Assembly: GCA_036936625.1 (NCBI GenBank)
Contig: JAUPFT010000011.1
Coordinates: 34,103,790-34,167,789 of the forward strand
Source of the DNA: Parnassius smintheus behrii
Lineage: Eukaryota; Arthropoda; Insecta; Lepidoptera; Papilionidae
Direction of reading: 5' to 3'
DNA: 64,000 nt
Shown piece by piece: positions 55,311 to 64,000 of the stretch. The notes under the pieces were generated by a model that saw only the letters and a list, made by a program, of their open reading frames with translations, did no database searches and was not told the DNA's origin. A program made the translations under genes and the position numbers. Numbering within the stretch: position 1 is the first letter of the stretch; each line of letters begins with the position of its first letter.

Positions 55311-55679
55311 TGTCAATTGTAATTTTACGTGCTATTTTTTGCTTTACCGCCGGGCACATGCGCGGAAAAGGAAAAGAAAATCCTATTTATAAGAGTATTA
55401 ATAAAAAAATAATTTTACTTGTATATTTAGTGTATCTTTGAAACACAAAAAAAGATAATTAAAATTTTGAATTCTATATTTTTAAATATCAATAATTGTA
55501 GGCAGAAATCTAAACTATTTCCCATTTATTAGAAGTATTTAAACTTTGGCTTATGGGTGATCCACTGCTTACGATTTTTTACTATAATACGATAAGTGGT
55601 ACGAAAAATTCCTAAATTCAAGTCAAAGGATATGTTTCTTAGAAAAAGAAAATTTTATCGCGTTAATTACGACATAGCT

Positions 55680-55955
55680 CAAACAGATTAGTAAGCTGAA
55701 GTGGCAATGGGCCGGCTATATAGTTCGAAGAACCGACAACCGATGGGGGATAAATGTTCTCAAGTGGTAGCCTCGTACCGGTAGGCGAAGTGTAGGGCGA
55801 CCCTTCCACTAGATGGAGTGACGACCTGGTAAGACATGCAGGAAGTCGGTGGATGCAGGTGGCTCAGAACCGTGCTTGTGGCATTCCTTGGGAGGGGCCT
55901 ATGTTTAGTAACGGACATGTGAAGAGCTGTAATGATGATGATGATGAATTACAAA
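55680..55955 (+). pseudogene. RTE-type LINE 3' end
   Basis: ISKLKWQWAGYIVRRTDNRW and further pieces with the GRRSVGRPxTRWSDDL region, in broken frames, then GATGATGATGATG tail at 55,935-55,947. The 5' part is truncated, as is usual for non-LTR copies. Confidence 0.8.
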
Positions 55956-56189
55956 AACAATACATGTTAAATACAAATAAAAAAATTTACTAAGATTATT
56001 TAAGTAAACTTTGCGTCTTATTCGGGATTTTTACTTATAATTTTTGTTTCTTAGTCGAAGGTGTAGGGAGAACTAAGTCAAGGAGCAAAACATTAATAGG
56101 GCAAAAGCAATTGTTTTTACTCATTGATAGTAGTATAACAGAATCCATCACTACAAATTAGTGCTTTATGTGCCGTAAAAGGTGACTAA

Positions 56190-56375
56190 GGCCCGGTTAA
56201 CATTTTGAGGAAGCAAGTGCGAGTGGCAGGTGCAATTAACAAATGACAAGTGCTCAGTGCGAATTTTATTAACACTTATCACTTGTCACTGCCTGTTCAT
56301 ACGTACTAAGCACTTGTCGTTTGTCAGTCGGACTTGCCACTCGCACTTGTCACTTCTCAAAATGTAAACCGGGCC
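56190..56375. mobile_element. 186-bp MITE with GGCCCGGTT termini
   Basis: Ends GGCCCGGTTAACATTTTGAG and, reversed, GGCCCGGTTTACATTTTGAG, followed on both sides by CAAGTGCGAGTGGCA(A/G). The ends are nearly perfect inverted repeats. Flanking trinucleotides TAA and TAT fit an eroded 3-bp TWA duplication, as in PIF/Harbinger. Folds into a long hairpin; no coding. Confidence 0.85.
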
Positions 56376-56969
56376 TATAGTCAACGCCGTAAAGATCTCA
56401 TGCATTTCGACTATAAACATGTCTTTACGCCAGACGTAAAACACCCGGACCAACGACGAGCATCATCGTCAAAGGCACGATACATCGGGTACTGCGACCT
56501 TTAACCAAACCTGGCGATCATAGCGAAACCGCAATACGAGGGGAGTGGCCCATGTTCGATACTAGAAGAAGAAACGTTTTAATTACAACTTTTACAACAA
56601 ATTTCTCACCAAAGGCCTTTTAATACCTATTTAATAGTATGATAAATTTTATAAAATTAATATAATCTTATTAAATATTTAAAGAAAATGTCTGCTAAGA
56701 CGCACAAGAACATCGCTGTGTTGTCTAGCAGTGGAACGTAGGTATATAGGTTTTAATTTTACTATTTTAAATATCATATTGCGTTGAAATCATTCGGGGG
56801 CTGGTAAGCGATCATCGAGTGTGAAATGACTGACGATGCGTCCATAAAGACACATGACGAGTTAAGCAAGCGTGGTCCCTGGGCGGTTCTCATCGCACAG
56901 AACATCGTACGATACGACTTAACCGTCAGAGCCGGGGGTCCACCACTCCCTGTTCGGACGGCCGTTAGG

Positions 56970-57270
56970 TAGAGTTACGCCGCAGCTATATTATGACTGT
57001 AGCACGAATGGGTTGGCTCGACGGTGGTAGGGCCAAGCTCTCACAGAATACCATCGTAAAATATCAGGTTAATATATGGTGTATATATTAACCGGCTATT
57101 TTATAATATATGGCAGGTTAACATATAGTATGGTGAGTGTAGAGATCCGGAGACCCTTTTTTACTGGAAAGGAGGCATTAGATCTTAGTCCTCAGAGGTG
57201 ACAACGCACCTGCGTTTTTATCGAGGATAAATGTAGACGTCGAAGGGCCACAGCATCCACTTACCTTCAT
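56970..57270 (+). mobile_element. SINE-like family copy with local insertion
   Basis: GTAGAGTTACGCCGCAGC, GGGTTGGCTCGACGGTGGTA, CTCTCACAGAATACCATCG, then an AT-rich insert or foldback (GGTTAATATATGGTGTATAT) before the family resumes at GTGAGTGTAGAGATCCGGAG. The tail is lost. Confidence 0.8.
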
Positions 57271-57863
57271 TCTAAAAAAAATAACTCATTTATGTGCACT
57301 TTCAACTGACGTAGTTGAACAACATTTCGCAAGTATTGATGGAGAATAGTTTAAATTTACCCTTTTTATTTTAAGCTTGCAGCCTTTCAGGCCACAAGCC
57401 CTGAGGTCTACGAAGTTGTAAAAGCCAAAAGGCTAGCAGCACAAACTTCACAGAAACTAGACTAAGCAAGCGTGGGAAACACGATAGTACCGAGTAGATT
57501 ACTCAACTAGAACACGAAACATGTGTCCCACCGTCCTTGCTAACTGACAAATTTATTCGCGTAGCAACTGCGAACGCACACAGTTGGAGTGTGAAGCAAT
57601 ACAGCGTAACCAAGCGAATTAGCATAAGACCATTTATAGAAAATTTACATTATTTGGGTTATTCCCTTCTAGCAGCTTATATGCGCGTGAAGTCGAGCAA
57701 AATATAAAGTAAGTTTAGCGTGCACGCCGATGTAACAAATACATTGTTAGCGCATTTACGATCGTTCTCAGGCAATGATAGTCGGTGCAGTTAGCGAGAG
57801 CAAGAGCATTCCCGGAGCCGGGCTGACCGGTTCCAGGCGCAGGCTGTTTGTGGACGTGCCAGA

Positions 57864-57900
57864 TATAAATAGATATGCTGCGAACATCCATCTTCACTGT
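57864..57900 (+). promoter_or_regulatory. Candidate core promoter (TATAAATA plus initiator)
   Basis: TATAAATA at 57,864-57,871 is followed 32 bp later (A at 57,896) by TTCACT, close to the arthropod initiator TCA(G/C)T. The 150 bp upstream is GC-rich unique DNA. No recognisable downstream coding exon was found on the plus strand. Confidence 0.25.
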
Positions 57901-58439
57901 GTTTTAGTTTTTTAACTGCCTCGCTGTAGAAAATACAATCATTTGAACGTTTAAACCAGCTATACGGGTGGTTTTTCTGTGTATTGAAATTATACATAAA
58001 TAGAGTTGACGATTGGATTCAGAATAAAATTAATGGACAATGTGGTGAAAAAATTGTTTGTCTGGTATATGTATAATAAATAAAAGAGTACAAAAACTTT
58101 AATGAGTCGATCATTCTTAAGACGGACACACATATTGACAAAACCATAAATTAATCTAATCGATACAACTAGTGTTCAGATATGGTGTGACGGATACTGA
58201 TGACACGAACAACAGAATAAAGCATCGTCTATTTTAAAACAGATTGGTATCTCTATACATTGTTAGCTCTACTCGCGTTTGAGTTGTTCATTGCCAAGAA
58301 GAGTTGGAAATGTATGAGATAACGTCGCCAACTAGTTTAATGTTGCTAGATCCCAACGTACTGTTCACTTTCACCGCTTGTTACCTTCTCTCTTATGAGC
58401 GTCCTGCATAAACGCCGCTGTATCGGTAACCTAATGCTT

Positions 58440-58740
58440 CGGTGTGGTCATGATGTTGCATAAGCAGCCACGTGGTGTCAGGAGCATTGACCTCGGGGTA
58501 TGTGACGCTGATATCGTACGATTACCTATCTAAATACCGAGATAGAGCAGCCGAGCGTTAAAATTCGGCATTCAATACGTGTGACGCGTAAATCCGTGAA
58601 TTACGCAACGTTCTTCGCGTTTCTAGTGTTGCTCGGTCGTCTCAATTCAGCTCCCCGCAAGAGTCACCCATTTACTAGTTTGCAATTGTTGCATAAACGA
58701 CCTCGTGATGTCAAAGCGGGTCATTGCCGCGATCGGGTGA
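58440..58740. promoter_or_regulatory. Duplicated motif block with E-box and EcRE-like sites
   Basis: Two related segments of about 40 bp, starting GTTGCATAAGCAGCCACGTG (58,455) and GTTGCATAAACGACCTCGTG (58,689). They share TTGCATAA, CGTG(G/A)TGTCA and end in GGAGCATTGACCT (58,481-58,493) and GGGTCATTGCCGC (58,718-58,730), both near the ecdysone response element layout. The first also has a canonical E-box CACGTG (58,469). Unique, GC-rich DNA. Function inferred only. Confidence 0.3.
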
Positions 58741-59717
58741 ACCGATTGCTCGGCTCGGCAGGTACGTTGCTAGCCAGCCGCGATGCAGGTTTGATAGGCT
58801 GTAATGATCGAGTCTCCTTCGAAGTGTCTGTGACCCCGATGCAAATAACCTGAGGCGTTGGTACTGTAAACAACTGACGCTGTTTGCGTCAATCGCAGGC
58901 CGTGGCCGCGCCGAGCGGTTTCACCTCTCACAGCCCTAGAGTTATTAATGTAAATACGACTCTATTGTAGAGAAGCGCATACGCAGAGGCATATTTATAA
59001 GTTATTACTGTTTTTAGTGTACGTTGTACAATGACGTTTCTAATTCATATTATATATTATCAATATGGCACATTTACATGTAAGACAAAATTAATCCATT
59101 ATCTTACTCCTTCCTAGGAAACATCAAAATATAGTGGAACAATTAGCTTATTAAAGTAGACTCGTGCACCATATGGTGGCAAACCCGTCTTTCATATGAG
59201 ACATTTAAGCAATGTTCTCCAATATTGGGATCCTATGTCCTTCAGAGGATTGTGTCAGATTGATGATTACAAAATATATCCCAAGCCGCTCTGAGATTCT
59301 AGTGTACTTGATCCAATCTAAATGATTGAAATTTTCGATTTCGTAGTAATAGTTACTAGAAACCGTGAAGTGGCTGAGTAAGAAATTCCACTACCCTATA
59401 TCGTTCGTGCGTAAATGGAGACAGAGGGAAGCTGAGAAAGGAGAGGGACGGCAGCATCTTATTGATAACAACTCGAATAATTAAAAAACCTGTGGTTGTA
59501 TACCGTCTATCAAGATTTGCGACAATATCACAAACAAAACCGTCTATGAAAAAATCTATGGGAGAGGCCTGGATGTTGCGTGGTGGACTTTTATAGACTA
59601 ATAAATTAGTAGTTAGTAAAATTAGTTAAGTAACTTACATTTTCAAAGTGTAACATTAATCAAACAAGTTAAAATTCGTTTAAATCGAGCATTAAACAAG
59701 TTAAGCGAAGATATTGG

Positions 59718-59791
<74 letters not shown>
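59718..59791. repeat. (TA)n microsatellite
   Basis: About 37 TA units in otherwise unique AT-rich DNA. Confidence 0.97.
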
Positions 59792-59795
<4 letters not shown>

Positions 59796-60164
59796 TAAAC
59801 GAGCGTGTTCGAGATAGGTATAGCAAAATATCTTTAGTTACAAATTGTTGGATGGCGAGCTCACAAAATTAAGAAAATTATAATATATAGGTTAGGTTTC
59901 CCAAATTTTCATGTGGAGAAAATTTATTTTGAAAAAACACAAACGACAAACTAGCAAACCGTCCACATGATAGTTAGTGGATGCTCCCATACCCCGGAAT
60001 AAGTAAATAAAATCACTAATAAATACGTACGTAATAAAATCACTAGTAAATACGATATAAATACATACAATAATATTCATAGATAGAAAAGAAGGCTGCC
60101 GATCAATTTCCCAATATGTCCCAAAAGTTATTAAATTAAAAAAACTACTAAGTATAAAGAATAT

Positions 60165-60265
60165 TTTTTATTTTTTTTTATTTATTTATTCTTTATTGCA
60201 TCCTTAACAAAAGAATACAAAGGGCGGACTTAATGCCTTGAGGCATTCTCTACCAGTCAACCCAA
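60165..60265 (-). mobile_element. Non-LTR 3' UTR end, reverse
   Basis: Minus strand reads GGTAGAGAATGCCTCAAGGC, ATTAAGTCCGCCCTTTGTA, then GCAATAAAGAATAAATAAAT. This is the 3' end of a widespread lepidopteran LINE, with its polyadenylation signal and A-rich tail. Confidence 0.7.
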
Positions 60266-61124
60266 GGAGTGGTGAGAGTTTGACGTAGGTGTGGCAATAT
60301 AGAATAAGAGAGAAAACAATACAAATGATAATTAACTACATAATAAATACAAACTACTAATAAATAAACTATACATATATGATCTATCCTTACAAATATA
60401 CAAATATATAAATAAATGGATATACATACACGTAATATTGCGAATACTTGCAAGACAAATGCGTATGAAAATCTGCATGAAGCGGTATACATGTATAATA
60501 TGTATTTATAATCAACAAAGTAAGGTGACCTATATGATAAGATTACTTCAACAGCACAACTACATACAAAGCATGCAGGTTAGTGTCAATGTGTGAAACC
60601 TCGTCGGACTCGCGTACAATGACATTGTCGACCTTGACTACTGCCTCGTATATCAAGCAACAACATATAAACGCACGCACACATATACGCCGCTAGGAAT
60701 GTGTTCGTCACGAGCGTATTTAAAGCTAGCAAATAGGTAGTACTGAATTTAGATGTATGCATAACACCGATACGTTCCTATGAATACAAAAATAAGCGGA
60801 CGTTGTTCCAACACGGTTGGGTATAATATATTATATTTTAGGCTCATCTCAGACCAGTCTGATATAGAGCAGTTCAACACACGATAACGTGAATGCCAAC
60901 GCGCCATACAGCGATGCACAACGATCAAGGCCGCACGACAACGAACTGAATTATCACTGCTGCGCTCCGATTGCATACTTGAAAATGATTTGAATACCGC
61001 TGTATTTTCAATAAGTGAATTGTACAGTGAATTGAGACAGCCATGTTGCTACAACCTACGTAATATATTTGAAAAAAAAAAAAGCCATGTGTTATACAAA
61101 ACATATTAGAGCCAAAGTAGGAAT

Positions 61125-61400
61125 ACCTATTATAGTAGCAGCACAAAGGATTCGGCTCGACCAGGGAAGGACCACACTCTCACTGAATACCAGCGTGAAA
61201 TAACAGCTTAATGCTGTTTCGTATGGTAGGTGAGTGTAGAGAACCGGAAAATCTTTTTACTGGTAACGAAACATTCTATTTTACGCGTCAGAGGTGACAA
61301 CGCGTACTACATTTATTTTTGATTAATAATCGAGGAAAGATGTAAGTGATTATATGACCAGGTGGACTGTGCCCTTCACTCTTAATCTATAAAAACGTAG
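61125..61400 (+). mobile_element. SINE-like family copy, diverged
   Basis: GTAGCAGCACAAAGGATTCG, GCTCGACCAGGGAAGGACCA, CTGAATACCAGCGTGAAATA, GTGAGTGTAGAGAACCGG, GACCAGGTGGACTGTGCCC and a short A-rich tail. Confidence 0.8.
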
Positions 61401-61838
61401 ATATTATATAGTTTTACCGATGTCAGAAACTATAAGCAGAAACGCTGAATAAAAAACTTTAAGAGCTGGCGGTCTCAGATCAGCATTAAAAATGCTGGCA
61501 TATATGTACATACTCGTACCAGTTGATGCATTATTGGTTAAGACTGGTCAACAGCGAGCTTCAATTTTTTTTTAAAGCTGAAGCTCCACATTTTATGAGA
61601 CTTTCACAATACGCAAGACACACGGAACACGATATAGTGACGAATTTACGGTCGTAATTTTGTTGACAGATCTCATAAAACAGACTAGGGTTGTCAGTAA
61701 TCTCACACTCTCCAGTTCGTTGTCATTTATTATTTCAATTTATGTACGAGTAGTTCTGAGTCTAAAAATGTTTACAACTACATATTATAAAAATACTAAC
61801 CCCAAAGTTGCGTTACCAAACCATAAATACCAAAAAAT

Positions 61839-62072
61839 CAAAACACTTATCAATGATTATAAGTGTTTTGGTTTTTACATTATACAGGGTCTAATGATTA
61901 TTAATCATTAGACCCTACACTGGCATACTAAACAAATCAACAACACTAACGCTGTAACACAGTTTAAAGAGCTAACAGCTGTTGTGAAACGTCTTTGATG
62001 TCAGGCGATGCCGATGCAGAAGAAAATAATTTTGGATGTTAATGATAATACTCATTATCATTAATAACATTA
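61839..62072. repeat. Cluster of three near-perfect palindromes
   Basis: CAAAACACTTAT/ATAAGTGTTTTG (61,839-61,870, 8-base loop); AGGGTCTAATGATTA/TAATCATTAGACCCT (61,886-61,916, 1-base loop, perfect 15-bp arms); and GTTAATGATAAT/ATTATCATTAATAAC (about 62,038-62,069). Unique AT-rich DNA. Confidence 0.85.
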
Positions 62073-62711
62073 TGTAAGTACATATAACTGTGATATTTAT
62101 TAAACAAGATTATTTTTCATTGCTGTAAAAAAATACATTTTCGATCTTCCACTGCCAAATATTCTCGTAACACTTTATATTTATAAATGTTTTCAGTTTT
62201 CTATTATTATATTTAAATACGTATGTAGTGTATTAATATTCGGATAAACAAAATTTATCAAAAAAAATGAGGGAAACATAAGCAAGGCCGTCATTTGAAT
62301 TCAATTTTACTTAGTAACTCATATAACTATAACAGTAATACATTATTATAGATATTTATTACGTATATTTTTCGAAAACGCTGCTTAAAATTAGTTAAAA
62401 AAAGTACTATAAAACACGCTCGCGTCAGCCGCATGTATTGTTACAAGACTGAGTGGAGTGCGCTGCGCTGGCATAGGATGGCCGCATGGCCCCCATCGTG
62501 GCACTGCACAAGTACATTCGTTTCCTAACTGTTAACTTGTGTACTGTCTTTAAATTGTGCCAGTGCTGTGCCTCAGAATTATTTCATTTTGGCAGCCCTA
62601 GCATAAGTAAAAATAAAGTATGAGAATATTTCCATTGATTTCAGACTCGACTCGCGTACAGATATCAACTAATAAAAAAACGAGCTAAGTATATATATTT
62701 TATTATTTTAT

Positions 62712-63030
62712 TTACGTGGTATAGCCATGCTGCAGTTATATTAGTAGTATAGTTGTAGCACGAATGGGTCGGCTCGACCGGGGAAGGACCACGCTCTCAC
62801 AGAATACCAGCGTGAAATAGTAGCTTAATGCTGCTGTATTTCGTATGGTGAGTGTAGAGAACCGGTGACCCATTTTACTGGAAATGAGGCATTCCATCTC
62901 AGTCCTCACGGGTGACAACGCATCTGCATTTTGATGGAAGATAGATGTAGATGTCTATGGGCCGCAGCAACCACTTACCATCAGGTGGACTGTGTGCTCG
63001 GTTGTCACCCTATTCTATAAAAAAAAAAAA
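62712..63030 (+). mobile_element. SINE-like family copy, full length (reference copy)
   Basis: The most complete copy. It starts TTACGTGGTATAGCCATGCT and includes TGTAGCACGAATGGGTCGGC, TCGACCGGGGAAGGACCACG, CTCTCACAGAATACCAGCGT, CATTCCATCTCAGTCCTCAC and CTTACCATCAGGTGGACTGT. It ends TGCTCGGTTGTCACCCTATT plus poly(A). GGCTCGACCG may be a degenerate B box. Confidence 0.92.
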
Positions 63031-64000
63031 TTACAAGATTGATTACCTTATTAGTTGTATGTAACATAATATGTAAAATTAAGTTTAACATGTGTTATTA
63101 TTGTCAATATTGTACAGTCATATTCTACCTACTTGTGAGAATTTTAAAATTTATGTGTTAATTCTTCTTCAACAGTATCTATAATATACACTTTATACAT
63201 AGTATAATCATGCGATATCTCTTTTAAAATTAACTAAAAATTTAACCCATTAGCATACATTTAAAATATGGATAATATGGTATTTTATTAGAAACACCAA
63301 TAATGTTGCGTGAATGTTTAAAGTATTTATATTTATTATCTATGTGCAATTTATGTCTGGAAATAGGCTAAATACCTCTAATGTACAGAAGAAATCATAG
63401 TGTGGTGTTATGTTTTTAACCTTAAAAATAGAAATATCAATATTTCACATAAAAGTATCAATATTTCACAGATAAAAAAAGTTTTCCTTTTTGATTTCTA
63501 AAATAATTTTGATGATAGTAATAAGCAAACTCATAAGCTATTGGTTATGAACTAAATAATTAAATGAGTAATTTCTCAAGAAGCTATTAGACTACAGAAT
63601 AATTTGACAGCCTAACAACCGGCAGGTGTACTATCCCATTATTTTTTATTTAATGAGCTCCGCGATAAACAAGTTCCAGGATTTACATTAACTGCCCGAC
63701 CAAAACAATTACTAACGTATAACTGTGAGAACAAACTTAGATATGGCCACAATTGTCTCGGCCATTGTACTCACTTAAAGGTCACTGTAACGTCTTGCAT
63801 TTATTTCATTGTTAGTGAAATTCGTAAATTACGCACGCGTATATGCATATTTATTAATTGAAATCAAATTATTTGTGACCTAATATTTATTCACAGTCAC
63901 ATTAATGAATTGTATCGTAGTTTTTATAACTGGTTTATATAACTGTTGCAGCTATACTACTATTTCACCCTTATTTTATAAAAAAGTGGCTAGCGAAATA

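Larger units (their letters stand above)
41799..64000 (-). other. Inferred 5' intron of EcR (left part)
   Basis: Upstream of the acceptor at 41,799-41,800 no N-terminal EcR exon can be recognised up to the window edge. In Lepidoptera, isoform-specific exons with separate promoters precede this common exon. The stretch is therefore most simply one intron over 22 kb, rich in SINE and LINE fragments, with scattered GC-rich unique blocks described separately. Stretches with nothing recognisable include 42,235-43,450, 43,595-45,130, 46,620-47,600, 50,530-51,520, 55,960-56,180 and 63,035-64,000. Confidence 0.6.

Noticed and set aside
41799..64000. Isoform-specific N-terminal EcR exons (A or B1)
   Set aside because: Looked for on the minus strand; no open segment matches the known lepidopteran N-termini, so none is annotated.

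Overview
This window is nuclear DNA from an insect, almost certainly a moth or butterfly. The anchor is one unmistakable single-copy gene on the minus strand, the ecdysone receptor (EcR, NR1H group). Six coding exons run from 41,798 down to the stop codon at 31,141. They encode the end of the A/B region, both zinc fingers, the hinge and the whole ligand-binding domain. All visible junctions are GT-AG and the phases agree across all six exons. The isoform-specific N-terminal exons (A or B1) are not recognisable here and should lie beyond 64,000. If so, everything from 41,799 to the right edge is one large 5' intron of more than 22 kb. The 3' UTR probably runs from 31,140 to about 26,600, where a minus-strand AATAAA lies.

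Layout. 1-26,500 is gene-poor flank downstream of EcR, built of nested transposon debris. It holds hAT-type coding scraps (about 1.6 kb and 24-25 kb), a 1.6-kb pure ATAAAT microsatellite, several MITEs, a DD41D Tc1/mariner-type transposase pseudogene, and two mariner remnants. It also holds a non-LTR retrotransposon split into an endonuclease half (13.3-14.7 kb) and a reverse-transcriptase half (17.9-18.8 kb). Between those halves is an odd 2.7-kb block of tandem repeats. 26,600-41,800 is EcR, whose introns carry SINEs, an RTE fragment, a nested hAT/piggyBac-type MITE pair and a minisatellite next to a splice acceptor. 41,800-64,000 is intron or flank, with a Penelope-like remnant, many SINEs, RTE tails and a few GC-rich unique blocks that could be regulatory.

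The commonest repeat is a roughly 300-bp SINE-like family with about 20 copies. Its 3' tail matches the tail of the LINE family found in the same window, which suggests the LINE mobilises it. Four non-autonomous elements share a TAGAGATG-type terminus but each carries a different internal palindromic motif. Two of them have perfect 8-bp target duplications, which marks them as hAT-type.

Only EcR is a confidently functional gene. One small unassigned open exon on the plus strand (45,138-45,314) and several GC-rich islands are the only other non-repeat candidates. Repeat boundaries were read by eye and are approximate unless a target duplication is quoted.
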